The notes beneath the pieces were generated by a model. That model saw only the letters and a list, made by a program, of their open reading frames with translations, ran no database searches and was not told the origin of the DNA. This document shows, in pieces, positions 37,610 to 47,002 of a stretch of 64,000 bases of DNA (positions are counted from its first letter, which is position 1; each line of letters begins with the position of its first letter). The stretch is from contig NZ_PVNP01000051.1 in the NCBI RefSeq assembly GCF_002993365.1, forward strand, positions 51,053 through 115,052, written 5' to 3'. Source of the stretch: Marisediminitalea alba. Lineage in GTDB: Bacteria; Pseudomonadota; Gammaproteobacteria; Enterobacterales; Alteromonadaceae. Made by a program: the position numbers and the translations under genes.

Positions 37610-40174
37610 ATGCCAAACCAATCTCCCACATCGGCAAACAAGCCAAGTAAGAAGCGCTTCTGGCGCAAAGGGCGGATCATCAAATACAGTGTAATTCTTA
37701 TCCTGCTAGCGTTAATTTTTTCGTTTTCGCCATTGGTTATCCCCACTAGTAACCTGACGCCAAGCCAGGCTGCACAGGCGCGCTCAGGTGCCGCAAAGAT
37801 TTTAAAGCCGTTAATGTCATCCCGGGAAGACGTCAGTATTTCGGTAACAGCCGACCACCTTGAAGCCATATCAAATGCGGTCAGTTATACCGTGCCGGCG
37901 GTGCAGTTACGTTTAAACAGCAGCAGCTATGGCATTCTTATCGCCTCTTCCCTGACCACTATCCCTGGTGTGGTGTATGTTAACTTCAGTTGCTGGCTGA
38001 TGCCTGATTTCAATGGCACTATGACATTTTCGCAGTGTAAGCTGGGCAGCCTCCCGGTTCCCGGTAAACTTATTGAATACTTCGCGAAGGGCCTCGCCCG
38101 ACTGCTTTTCGGTGAAGAAGCACTGACCACCCTGAATAATATTTTATCCAATACGCAGCTGGAAAATAACCAGGTCGTGGTACGTTTCAAAAAGCCCGGT
38201 AACCTTAAAGCAGCGGTTGAGCAACGACTCACTGACACCTTTAAGATGGTTCAGGATTTACGGCAGATCAATGGCGTAGAAACCGAGACCATTCAAACTT
38301 ATCTGGACTACATTCAATCACATTCAGAGCGCACTGCAACGACAGCAGAGATGATCGGAAAAACCTTCTTGCTGGCAAAAACCCGTTCGGCATCTGAAGA
38401 TCCCACCGACGAGAACTTCGCGGCCTTGTGGGCACTGGCGATGTCTTTTGGCGCTCCGGACTTTGCGCGAATTGTTGCTATGCCTGTGGATTACTCATTA
38501 ATGCAGCCGAAAAAATATGTCCTGCGAGGTAGGATGGACCTTCGGCTGCACTTTTTTTACTCAGTAGCATTGCGGCTGGCCAGCGAAAAGCAAATGAGTA
38601 TTAACATAGGCAAACTCAAAGAAGTGATGGACTCTGCCAAAGGCGGCTCAGGATACAGTTTCCGGGATCTTACTGCGGATAAAGCTGGTGTTGAACTGGC
38701 CGATTTCGCCATCTCCAGTGACTCCAACGCTCGCCGTGTGCAGGAAGTTTTAGCCGGTATCGACAGTGAAAGTCAGTTTATCCCGTTACTCCACGACCTG
38801 CCAGAGGGACTGAGTGAAGAAACCTTTGCCAGTGTATTTGGCAGTGAATCAGATCCAAGATATCAGGAAATGGAAGCGCGGATAGATAACCGCATTCAGG
38901 CTTTGCCCGTTTACGCCAATGATACGTCGCAACGCCAACAAGCGATTACGACTGCCACCTATGACAGACCTGTTAAAGCCGGTCAGATTACCCAAAGCGG
39001 TAACTGGTTTCAGGTAGATACGCACACCCATACCAGGTTTTCAGATGGTCGTTTCAGCATTACGCAGTTGGCAGAAAATGCCAGTAAATTTGGCTGTGAC
39101 GCCGTTGCTATTACCGACCACGGCGATCATAACCTGAAAGGGGTATTTTCTGCAGAATACTGGCAGGATTTCGCCAATGCTTCGTCTCAGTTCAGTGATT
39201 TAACCCTGATTGCCGGTCTGGAGTGGAATATTCCACCGTTTGCCGGCCGCGAGCATATGACCTTACTGTTTCCTGAATCGGTGAACCATGACCGGCTTAT
39301 CAGCCTGTTCAGAGACCGTTATGATCATTATGGCAAAACTAAATCCACTACTATTGATGAAAGTCAGGCATTGGAATGGTTGAATAGCCAGTTTAAAAGC
39401 AGCGAGACGCCGCCGGTTGTTATGTATAACCATCCCAGCCGCAAAGATTTAGAACCCGGCGAAAATGCTCATGACATGCAGAAATGGCGATCACAGACTC
39501 CTTACGTTATCGGCTTTTCCGGTGCGCCGGGCCATCAGAAAAAGCGTGGTGAAGATAACGGGTCCTATAATAATCGGTTTAAAACCCGCCATGGCTGGGA
39601 TCCTGCCGTGGCTATTCCAGGCAATGATTGGGACACCCTGCTGCAGGCCGGCTTACAAACCTTTGCCGCTCGCGCACCATCCGATTTCCATAATACCCGT
39701 ATGGACTACTGGCCATGCGAGTTTTCGACCACGCACGTCTACGCCAGCAGTCGCCGCACCAACGATCTACTTAACGGATTCGCCAGCGGTATTTACTGGG
39801 CCCAGCATGGTAAATTTGTCGCCTCATTGAGTGCGCAGGTACAAAATGACAACGGGCAGACACTCGCTCAGGCTGGAAACGTGATCGACAGTCCTCGTTT
39901 ACCACTCACCGCCAAACTTAGCGTGACGCTGAATGAGAAAGACTGGCAGGGCTTTAAAACGTCACTGGACGAGGTTACGGCAGTGATAGTGACTGAGAAT
40001 GGCGTGCAAACAGAAGTATTTTTCCCTGATTCACAGCGCCGGGAACATAGCTTTGAGATACGCCTGCCTGCCAATGCTAACATTACGGCGGTGCGTTGGT
40101 TTGGACGCAGCATTCAACCTGAGCAGCATCACTATCAGTTCTTTACCAACCCGGTGATGATCCACTGGCAGTAA
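37610..40174 (+). CDS. Membrane-anchored protein with C-terminal PHP phosphoesterase domain
   Basis: An 854-residue protein. One membrane helix lies at ~23-43. Residues ~50-440 form a large domain I do not recognise, with a GGSGYSFRDLTADKAG stretch. From residue ~465 a PHP domain is clear, with an intact metal set: His472 and His474 (THTHTRF), Asp503 and His504 (ITDHGDH), Glu538 (GLEWN), His549, His608 (YNHPS), Asp692 and His694 (SDFHN). PHP domains hydrolyse phosphate esters. The membrane-helix topology puts the catalytic part most likely on the periplasmic side. In the middle of the EPS operon, it may act on a lipid-phosphate or sugar-phosphate. The fusion is unusual. Confidence 0.75.
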   Translation: MPNQSPTSANKPSKKRFWRKGRIIKYSVILILLALIFSFSPLVIPTSNLTPSQAAQARSGAAKILKPLMSSREDVSISVTADHLEAISNAVSYTVPAVQLRLNSSSYGILIASSLTTIPGVVYVNFSCWLMPDFNGTMTFSQCKLGSLPVPGKLIEYFAKGLARLLFGEEALTTLNNILSNTQLENNQVVVRFKKPGNLKAAVEQRLTDTFKMVQDLRQINGVETETIQTYLDYIQSHSERTATTAEMIGKTFLLAKTRSASEDPTDENFAALWALAMSFGAPDFARIVAMPVDYSLMQPKKYVLRGRMDLRLHFFYSVALRLASEKQMSINIGKLKEVMDSAKGGSGYSFRDLTADKAGVELADFAISSDSNARRVQEVLAGIDSESQFIPLLHDLPEGLSEETFASVFGSESDPRYQEMEARIDNRIQALPVYANDTSQRQQAITTATYDRPVKAGQITQSGNWFQVDTHTHTRFSDGRFSITQLAENASKFGCDAVAITDHGDHNLKGVFSAEYWQDFANASSQFSDLTLIAGLEWNIPPFAGREHMTLLFPESVNHDRLISLFRDRYDHYGKTKSTTIDESQALEWLNSQFKSSETPPVVMYNHPSRKDLEPGENAHDMQKWRSQTPYVIGFSGAPGHQKKRGEDNGSYNNRFKTRHGWDPAVAIPGNDWDTLLQAGLQTFAARAPSDFHNTRMDYWPCEFSTTHVYASSRRTNDLLNGFASGIYWAQHGKFVASLSAQVQNDNGQTLAQAGNVIDSPRLPLTAKLSVTLNEKDWQGFKTSLDEVTAVIVTENGVQTEVFFPDSQRREHSFEIRLPANANITAVRWFGRSIQPEQHHYQFFTNPVMIHWQ

Positions 40175-40183
40175 ACCTTGGTT

Positions 40184-40210
40184 AAAACCGGCTCACCGTC
40201 GTCCGGTTTT
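40184..40210. terminator. Hairpin between convergent PHP and transglutaminase-like genes
   Basis: AAAACCGG (40184-40191) and CCGGTTTT (40203-40210) are perfect inverted repeats with an 11-base loop. A-rich and T-rich ends on both strands would allow termination in both directions. It overlaps the stop codon region of the gene ending at 40193. Confidence 0.6.
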
Positions 40211-41020
40211 ACGCCACATTACCATTGCGATGAGCAGCAGAGTAACAGGGAAAGCCCACTTGACCACATAAGCAACCTTCTCAAAGTAATATTTTTTGGT
40301 AATAAAGTGCGACGTGCCGTTCCAGTATTTGAACCCGTCTTTAATCAGGTTACCGGCAATCATAAGCTCACCATCATTCACTCGTCCTAATTGCTGTTGG
40401 TAAGCGCTAATCAGCGCCTGTGGGTTTTGCTCATAAAACATGATGCCCTGCTCCAGCACAACGCCAAAGTCAGCATCCAGTAGGAGTGGCTCACCATCAA
40501 AATAGGCTTCTACCATTACATGGCCAGGCACAGTAATAATCTTGTTGGCAATGCCCTGTTCATCAAGCAAGCCTGACAGCGTCATAGAAGCGTCACCACA
40601 AATACCAATACCACGTTCAATACTGCGATAAGGGTTTGCGTAATGGTAGCGCTGATACTCCGGAATGCTGGTCACAACGCCCATCAGATGGAGGATATAG
40701 TTTTCCCATACGGGCACGCGCTGGTGAAACAAATCGGGATCAAAAGCCTCCCACTCCACATGGGCTATACCGCCGGCTAGGTCGAGGGTCAGGCGCTTGG
40801 CATATTGTTTATCCGTTTCACCTGGCAAACGAAAGATTGCCTGCTCTAACTCAGGCGGTGTAAGGCTAAGATCCTGTTCACCAAACCTAAGGACTTCAGG
40901 TGTCAGCCCATCAGGCCTTAAATCCTGGGTAAAACCATAGAGATTCAGAGCTAGCAAGGCCAGGCCAAACAACCCCAAAACCGCTGCAAGCCATCTCGTT
41001 AGTTTATTTGTCGTTGTCAT
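40193..41020 (-). CDS. Membrane protein with transglutaminase-like domain
   Basis: A 275-residue protein with membrane helices at each end (residues ~9-29 and ~253-270). Between them is a transglutaminase-like fold with a plausible triad: Cys141 in GICGDAS, His167 in VPGHVMVEAYF and Asp182 in LLLDADFG. It could be a periplasmic cysteine peptidase or amide-forming enzyme. It is the last gene of a minus-strand group with the flippase, GT2 and polymerase genes, 57 bases after the flippase. Its target is not known. Confidence 0.75.
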   Translation of the reverse strand: MTTTNKLTRWLAAVLGLFGLALLALNLYGFTQDLRPDGLTPEVLRFGEQDLSLTPPELEQAIFRLPGETDKQYAKRLTLDLAGGIAHVEWEAFDPDLFHQRVPVWENYILHLMGVVTSIPEYQRYHYANPYRSIERGIGICGDASMTLSGLLDEQGIANKIITVPGHVMVEAYFDGEPLLLDADFGVVLEQGIMFYEQNPQALISAYQQQLGRVNDGELMIAGNLIKDGFKYWNGTSHFITKKYYFEKVAYVVKWAFPVTLLLIAMVMWRKTGRR

Positions 41021-41077
41021 TCTATTCTCTGGACCAGTTTTTTAAGCCTGAATACTGATATTACCAAACTCGCTCTT

Positions 41078-42553
41078 TTACGCACTACCCACCATACGCC
41101 GGCATTTTTGCCAGGCAGGCATCATTAATTTAACTGTGTAGGCAAAACAATAGACCCTGCTTTGTAGCACTAAAATCAACATAAGCTGCATCATACCGAA
41201 TAAAGCGGCCGTGATTAATGAATGCCCGGCCAGCGTCCAGAATGAATCAACGGTAGGTATTACCAAAAATGCCAGATGTCCGCTAAGTGATATTGTCAGA
41301 ACAGACGGCACTAACGGAGCTACCAGCGCAAAGTACGCATGCTTGCCAACAAAAGCCCATATTACGATGGTGAAGAATAACACCACAGAAAAGACATCAA
41401 GCGCCACCTTATATTCCGCCAACTGGTTAACGCTGGTGAAATCAACTGTTGCAAACATTATCGCCTGGGCGATTGTGGAATATATGGAATAACCAAACAA
41501 TAACCTCGTACGATCCTTTAACATCACGATTTGGCTGAGGATATTGTTAAGCGTCATCACAATGGTAAAGAAAGCAAATATTGCCAGCAAGTCCGAATAC
41601 TCAACCCACTTTTGCCCCAGAATTAATTCCACGACATAAGCGGCATGGGCGTTCATTAGATAAATGATGGGCGCGGTGATCATCGACATGAAAAACAGTA
41701 CAACCTGTAACTGCTTTTCAAAATAATTGGGATTGTTCTTGAATTGAGAGAACTGAGTCAGCAACGGACCACTGGCCGGATTGATAAACATCGTGGTAGG
41801 AATGTTAGCGTAGTAACGCATTGAGTTATATCCACCAACGATGGCCTTGTCAAAGGTGACTGTAACAAACATTGCGTCCAGTTGACTTCTGAAAAAATTA
41901 AGTATCGACTGAGGCAACACCCATTTTGAAAACTCCCACTGTGGACGAATATTTTTTAACGAGAATCTTGGCATCTTTGGCGCGATGACATAGCCTGATA
42001 AAAGTTGACTGACCGTTACCATGAACTGGCCCAGTACCAGCGCCCAATAGGTTTCATAGATAACCGCAATGCCAATTGTAATCCCAGTTGTTACAAACCG
42101 GGATATGATTTGCCATTTAGTGATAGCCCCCAGCTCTTGCTTTTTAATTTTATAAATCAGTCCCGGGCTGCCCAACTGGGCGATAAATGACTGTAAACTA
42201 AGCACCAGAATAACCGGCATCAAGCGAGGATCGTCATAATATTGGGCAATGGGATAACTGGAGAGTGCAAGTAATACAGCCAGACTACCTTTCAATATGA
42301 AGTTAAGTGTCCAATTGGTATAAACCAAATCGTCACTCAATTCTTCCCGGCTTAACAGGTAACTGTCTCCGCCAGTACTTGAAATAACATCTATAAAATT
42401 AAGGAACAACAGTGCAATAGCAACAAGACCATAGTCTTCGGGAGTCAGGATCCGAGCCAGAATAATCAGGCTTACAACACCAACCATGCGCCGCGTCACC
42501 TGTGTCAGGACAGACAATGCGCTGGCTATAATTCCGGAGCGGGCAGTTAGCAT
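41078..42553 (-). CDS. Wzx-type polysaccharide flippase
   Basis: A 491-residue, ~12-14-helix membrane protein of the MATE/MVF-like polysaccharide transporter group. The start (GIIASALSVLTQVTRRMVGVVSLIILARILTPEDYG, in part) has the usual PxDYG element near residue 37. Such proteins flip lipid-linked repeat units across the inner membrane. It is in a minus-strand block with GT2, ligase/polymerase and transglutaminase-like genes, as expected for a Wzx/Wzy pathway. Confidence 0.87.
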   Translation of the reverse strand: MLTARSGIIASALSVLTQVTRRMVGVVSLIILARILTPEDYGLVAIALLFLNFIDVISSTGGDSYLLSREELSDDLVYTNWTLNFILKGSLAVLLALSSYPIAQYYDDPRLMPVILVLSLQSFIAQLGSPGLIYKIKKQELGAITKWQIISRFVTTGITIGIAVIYETYWALVLGQFMVTVSQLLSGYVIAPKMPRFSLKNIRPQWEFSKWVLPQSILNFFRSQLDAMFVTVTFDKAIVGGYNSMRYYANIPTTMFINPASGPLLTQFSQFKNNPNYFEKQLQVVLFFMSMITAPIIYLMNAHAAYVVELILGQKWVEYSDLLAIFAFFTIVMTLNNILSQIVMLKDRTRLLFGYSIYSTIAQAIMFATVDFTSVNQLAEYKVALDVFSVVLFFTIVIWAFVGKHAYFALVAPLVPSVLTISLSGHLAFLVIPTVDSFWTLAGHSLITAALFGMMQLMLILVLQSRVYCFAYTVKLMMPAWQKCRRMVGSA

Positions 42554-42613
42554 AGGGTAATAACTCGAACTAGGAACTCAATTAAACTAAAAAGAAAGCT
42601 AGGAATCAGAAGG

Positions 42614-43492
42614 TTAGGCTGAATTTCGTTTTTTATTCAATAAGCGTGTCAGGCGCTTTCTCACCATCCGCTTTTTAATCGGCCCCAGGTGCTTTGCCAA
42701 CTGGTCGAAATCAGCTTCAATTTGTTCATTAATAGGGGTCATATCCCGTGGCCATTGTTCGCAAGGCAGTTGGTCAAGAAACACTTCCTGAATCTTACCT
42801 AGCTCATACCGGGCTATTCGGTTTTTATACAGGCGGATGTCGCTGAGCTTAAACACCGACAACTTTTCAAAGTCATATCCTACTCCCTCTAACCAAGTCG
42901 TTCTGTTAGGTAAGTTTTTCTTACCGAAAGCCAAATTGGTATTCGCAGCTTTTGTCAAAAACGAATCAATCCAATTCAATCCAATCGGCAGGTAAAACGG
43001 TTTTTCCCGAATCCGCTTTATGTAAGACCACTTCATGCCATAAAGATTACCAAAGAAACAAGCGCGTTCAATTACCAGGCTGCGATAAAAGTCCAGATTT
43101 CTGCCACTAAGGGGCATTCCCGCGATAATAACGGTTTGCTCCGGCGAGGCATGAAGTTTTTCCGCCATTTTGGGAAAACAGTCTGATGAGAAACGTACAT
43201 CAGCATCTACGAAGAAATGCACTGCAACTTCATCTGCCAGTTCATGTACGTAGGTATTCCACGCATTACATTTATCGCCGAGCTCAATTTCATGGACTGT
43301 TAGCTCATTAAAATTGAGTTTTTGCTTTACCGCGTTAGCCACACTTACAGTGTTGTCAGTGCAACCATTGGCGATAACATAAAAGCGATGCAAATATTCA
43401 TCGGTACTATTAAAGACACTTGTTATAGAAGTTTCAATATTATCCTGCTCGTTATAAGCGAACATGACTATATTGTATTTAAGTCCATTCAT
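42614..43492 (-). CDS. Family 2 glycosyltransferase
   Basis: A 292-residue GT-A enzyme. It shows NIVMFAYNEQDNI at the start, RFYVIANGCTDNT, and VHFFVDADVRFS (DxD) near residue 97. It ends in a very basic helix (KKRMVRKRLTRLLNKKR), likely to touch the membrane. It overlaps the preceding ligase/polymerase gene by 4 bases, so the two are translated together. Base composition is lower in G+C than the EPS operon to the left. Confidence 0.82.
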   Translation of the reverse strand: MNGLKYNIVMFAYNEQDNIETSITSVFNSTDEYLHRFYVIANGCTDNTVSVANAVKQKLNFNELTVHEIELGDKCNAWNTYVHELADEVAVHFFVDADVRFSSDCFPKMAEKLHASPEQTVIIAGMPLSGRNLDFYRSLVIERACFFGNLYGMKWSYIKRIREKPFYLPIGLNWIDSFLTKAANTNLAFGKKNLPNRTTWLEGVGYDFEKLSVFKLSDIRLYKNRIARYELGKIQEVFLDQLPCEQWPRDMTPINEQIEADFDQLAKHLGPIKKRMVRKRLTRLLNKKRNSA

Positions 43493-44841
43493 GCCGTGAC
43501 CTTCTGAGTGTTACTGGCATCATCTTCACTGAGGTCTGCCATACGGATCCCCTCAATACCGGTGTTATTCTCTACCGCATTCTTAACCATGTAATAGTTA
43601 GCCGTGATTAGAATTAATAAAAAATAAAACGGTTCAAAGATAATTAAATCAAGGAAAAACGCCCCGACAAAGAAGCCAACTAAGCCTCCCATACAAGATA
43701 AATTTATGTAGTCGAACGTAGAGTTATCTTCGGCAAATCGTTTGACAAACTTGTATTGCTTATATGAAACCCAAAAGAAAGAAAGATAAATCAAACCGGC
43801 AATTAGTCCCGTATTTGCGGAAAAGTTAATTAGCGTATTGTGCGCTACATGAGGCGATTTACCCGGATAAAGTTGCTGTGATGCATATTGAAATCTCTGT
43901 GGCCCCGCTCCGAGCAGAGGATATTCGAAGGCTATACCTATGCCAACAGACCAGGAAACCAGACGAGGATTCAACGGCTCATCACCACTACTCGAAGACT
44001 GGGCCTGGCTAACGGTACTGGAAGTACGCTGCACCAGCATCCCCCCCTGATAAACCAGCATAGCGACAAACCCAATTGCCATAACCAGGTTAAGTGATTT
44101 GGACTTTACCACCAAAGCGAAAAACAACGTCACAGAGGCGGCGCTTAACAATGCACCACGAGAAGCGAAAAGAATCAAAGCATGCCAGATAAAAGGAATT
44201 GTCATAATCAAAGCATACTTGAGCCACTTTTGTTTGAAATAACGGATCCCAAACATAACAAAAGCAAGACCGCTGGTTAACACGATAGACGTAACGTTGC
44301 CGTCTTTATAGGGACTACGCCGCGGCCCCAATAAGCGCCCGCCCTCGAACTGTGACCAATTGCCACTTAAATAGTGGTCGTTTGCCCAGTAGGCATAATA
44401 GACCGTAATGAATATAAACATGAAACCGAAAAACTTGATCGTGTTTTCCTGGTTGATCAGCGGCAATACAAAAAAGTACATAATAGCGATGGTTGTAAAT
44501 ATATCCACCACCAGATCGCCGCTTACCAGTGAAAAGTAACTTTCATAAGGCGTCAACGCATTGGAGAGATGAAATATTATGGTGAGTGCAACCACACCTT
44601 TGAATTGACCTGACTTGTACACATCCCAGCGAATATTCCCATTCAAAACATGCCACGCCCAGGCAATAATGGTAATACCGGCCGACACCTTAAAAGCTGA
44701 GAAGTCTTCGAAAGCCCAAAACCAAATATACTGCGGTTGCATTACAGAAACGATGGAATAAACCAGCGCTGCAACCCAGGGTGCATTGAATATCATAAAA
44801 AAGCTGACAATCAGTGCTAAATAAAGCGCAATTTTTACCAT
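43489..44841 (-). CDS. O-antigen ligase/polymerase-like protein, exosortase A-associated type
   Basis: A 450-residue polytopic protein with about 11-12 membrane segments. The N-terminal layout (NAPWVAALVYSIVSVMQPQYIWFWAFEDF) and the GRLLGPRRSPYKDGN loop resemble the exosortase A-associated O-glycosylation ligase family, and a Wzy/WaaL-type periplasmic loop lies between VSWSVGIGIAFEYPLLGAG and HVAHNTLINF, with the conserved His. It would polymerise repeat units or transfer glycan to an acceptor. The paired flippase and GT2 follow in the same operon. Confidence 0.82.
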   Translation of the reverse strand: MVKIALYLALIVSFFMIFNAPWVAALVYSIVSVMQPQYIWFWAFEDFSAFKVSAGITIIAWAWHVLNGNIRWDVYKSGQFKGVVALTIIFHLSNALTPYESYFSLVSGDLVVDIFTTIAIMYFFVLPLINQENTIKFFGFMFIFITVYYAYWANDHYLSGNWSQFEGGRLLGPRRSPYKDGNVTSIVLTSGLAFVMFGIRYFKQKWLKYALIMTIPFIWHALILFASRGALLSAASVTLFFALVVKSKSLNLVMAIGFVAMLVYQGGMLVQRTSSTVSQAQSSSSGDEPLNPRLVSWSVGIGIAFEYPLLGAGPQRFQYASQQLYPGKSPHVAHNTLINFSANTGLIAGLIYLSFFWVSYKQYKFVKRFAEDNSTFDYINLSCMGGLVGFFVGAFFLDLIIFEPFYFLLILITANYYMVKNAVENNTGIEGIRMADLSEDDASNTQKVTA

Positions 44842-45036
44842 ACCACAACCTGAAACACGGTGAGGGCTCTGTGTTCACTTAGCTAAAATGCTTAGTAATT
44901 CTCAGCAGTCCATTAAATATATTGCCAAACAGGATACGGCAAGTCCCGTTTAAATCCCGTTACATATTCAACCTCAGACAGAGTCAAGTAGCAACGAATT
45001 ATTAGGGTAGAACGCGAATTTTAAGTATTACGCCCT

Positions 45037-45068
45037 ACATGAACGTATTATCACGTATATTTTCATGT
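45037..45068. repeat. Inverted repeat in AT-rich divergent intergenic region
   Basis: ACATGAA (45037-45043) and TTCATGT (45062-45068) face each other around an 18-base centre that itself contains ACGT twice. It lies in the ~296-base divergent space between the polymerase/ligase gene and the sulfotransferase gene, which otherwise shows no gene or RNA. A regulator-binding site is possible. Confidence 0.35.
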
Positions 45069-45137
45069 AAAAATCATAGTCTTTACGTTTAATAATAGAG
45101 TGTTACACTACCCGCTCATAATTTGAGTTGACAAAAA

Positions 45138-45974
45138 ATGATTACTTCTCCCCCTCACTTTATTGGTATTGGTGCGCAGCGGTCGGGTACGAGCTGGATG
45201 TTTGAGTGCTTTCTTGAGCACCCCGAAATATTTATGCCGCAAAAAGAAATGCAGTTTTTTAATAAACGGCCTTTAAGTGAGCTAGACAGTTATCTGGCGA
45301 AATTTACCGAGCAGGCAAAGGTGTGTGGTGAAATAACACCAGATTATTTGTCCTCCCGGACGGCCATCGATGGCATATCTAAAGCTTGTCCGAATGCTAA
45401 ATTAATCATTATTTTGCGAAACCCGGTTGAGCGTACAAGGAGCTCTTATTCTTTATATAAAGAGAGGAATGTCACCGATATCACCTCGCTTGATGATGTG
45501 TTCACCAGTGAATCCGTTATATTTACCAAGAGCTTGTATGGTGAACAGGTAGAATACTTGTTTAGTCGGTTTAATCCTGACAATATCAAAGTCGTATTTT
45601 TTGATCGTATCAAAACCGAACCATTAAAGCTCATTCAGGAAGTTTTCGCTTTCATTGGCGTGGATCCTTCCTTTACCCCCCAAAGTGCTACTCGAAATTT
45701 TAATGCATCTTCAGTTGGCTTTGGCAGCAAAAAAGTCGCCAGAAGGCTGACTCTAATTCAAAATTACCTGCATAAACGAGCCTGGGGAAGGTCTATCCTG
45801 AACATAAAAAAAACCGCTTGGTTTAAAGCCTACAAGCATCGACTGGTCACTAAAAACCAGCCCTCGGCTAACGAAAATGCCAAATACTACCCGTACTTTG
45901 CTGAAGACATAGCCAAACTTGAAAAGCAAATTGGAACCAAAGTCCCTGATAGCTGGAAGTACGGCAATCTGTGA
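45138..45974 (+). CDS. PAPS-dependent sulfotransferase
   Basis: A 278-residue cytoplasmic sulfotransferase. The 5'-phosphosulfate loop is at residues 11-20 (IGAQRSGTSW) with a following EIFMPQKEMQFF segment, and the 3'-phosphate site is in ILRNPVERTRSSYSLY. It moves sulfate from PAPS to a hydroxyl, probably a sugar of the repeat unit. It implies that the exopolysaccharide is sulfated, as is frequent in marine bacteria. It is flanked by opposite-strand genes on both sides and has its own promoter region. Confidence 0.88.
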   Translation: MITSPPHFIGIGAQRSGTSWMFECFLEHPEIFMPQKEMQFFNKRPLSELDSYLAKFTEQAKVCGEITPDYLSSRTAIDGISKACPNAKLIIILRNPVERTRSSYSLYKERNVTDITSLDDVFTSESVIFTKSLYGEQVEYLFSRFNPDNIKVVFFDRIKTEPLKLIQEVFAFIGVDPSFTPQSATRNFNASSVGFGSKKVARRLTLIQNYLHKRAWGRSILNIKKTAWFKAYKHRLVTKNQPSANENAKYYPYFAEDIAKLEKQIGTKVPDSWKYGNL

Positions 45975-46026
45975 CAACTTTATTGGGGTAACTCAAAAAG
46001 CCCCCTGCTGAGCCTGACAAAAATCG

Positions 46027-46923
46027 CTAAATCATGGTTTGCTTTTTATCGGTGCTTCGCCAACCAATATAAGATTGTAAGCTCTCAAGTAAGGCTTTCA
46101 CCCTCTTATTTAGCCCTATCGGCTTTTCGCTAGCCTCAATTGAGCGAATGCCAAATTGTGTGAGAAAACTTTTTGATAATGGCAGTCCGTATTTACCCGG
46201 ATTTTGTGCGGAGTGATTTTCGCCGGTATTAAGAATCCACGCCACGGCAGGAACTAACAGCTCCTGCACCTGCAGGCCTTTAGAACGAAAAGTGTGAAGT
46301 TGATGACGATGATTACCAAGTATCTGCTTTAGAAAGAAGGAGTCGACGGCTTCATAGATTGTCTCCTTATTCAAACCCTGCCTATACTCCAGATGGGATA
46401 AGCCGGAAAGTTTCATGAGCACAGCAAAGCTGTAGATGTAAACCGAACCGCAGTAGCGACAAAGGCCAAACTTTTTCAAAAAAGTCTTCTCTGCCAAATT
46501 TACTACATACCCTGAATTTGCATAGAACAAATCACTGGCTGAAGACTTATATACGTGTTCAATAGTATCAATATTAAACCAATCATCACCGTCTATTACA
46601 TAGACATAATCGGGCGAATAACGTTTGGCGTAAAGCAATCCAATCGAAATTTTACACCCTTTATCATCTTTCACTAAATCTAAAGGAACCTGAGCCCCCT
46701 TATTCATGTCGGGTGGCGGAAAATCTACCGCGACAAATTCAGTATTATTAAAAGTTTCAGGGGCAGGGGGAACTTCATTGCAAACAACAATAATTTTGAA
46801 AGGTCGGTCTGTTTGTTGAGCATTTAAAGACTCGATGGTGTTATTTAGAAAAGTCAGAATACTGCCATAATCATTTGACGAAGCCGGATGACGAATTGGA
46901 CACACAAATACGAACATATTCAC
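46027..46923 (-). CDS. GT-A-fold glycosyltransferase
   Basis: A 298-residue protein beginning MNMFVFVCPIRHPASSNDYG, followed by a FKIIVVCNEVP strand and a DGDDWFN metal-binding motif near residue 114. CRYCGSVYIY in the middle has two cysteines. It fits an unclassified GT-A glycosyltransferase acting in the cytoplasm. It is followed on the same strand by no close partner, being about 80 bases from the gene at 47003 upstream. It belongs to the low-G+C variable part of the locus. Confidence 0.7.
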   Translation of the reverse strand: MNMFVFVCPIRHPASSNDYGSILTFLNNTIESLNAQQTDRPFKIIVVCNEVPPAPETFNNTEFVAVDFPPPDMNKGAQVPLDLVKDDKGCKISIGLLYAKRYSPDYVYVIDGDDWFNIDTIEHVYKSSASDLFYANSGYVVNLAEKTFLKKFGLCRYCGSVYIYSFAVLMKLSGLSHLEYRQGLNKETIYEAVDSFFLKQILGNHRHQLHTFRSKGLQVQELLVPAVAWILNTGENHSAQNPGKYGLPLSKSFLTQFGIRSIEASEKPIGLNKRVKALLESLQSYIGWRSTDKKQTMI

Positions 46924-47002
46924 ACCTTCATTAATAACAACGCAACACCGCCTTTGAGCATTTACGTAGGGCTGTTTTTGGCAGAGTCATCATAACCATC
47001 GG

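Noticed and set aside
45975..46026. GGGG/CCCC pairing after the sulfotransferase gene
   Set aside because: The stem is short with a long loop and no T run; too weak to call a terminator.
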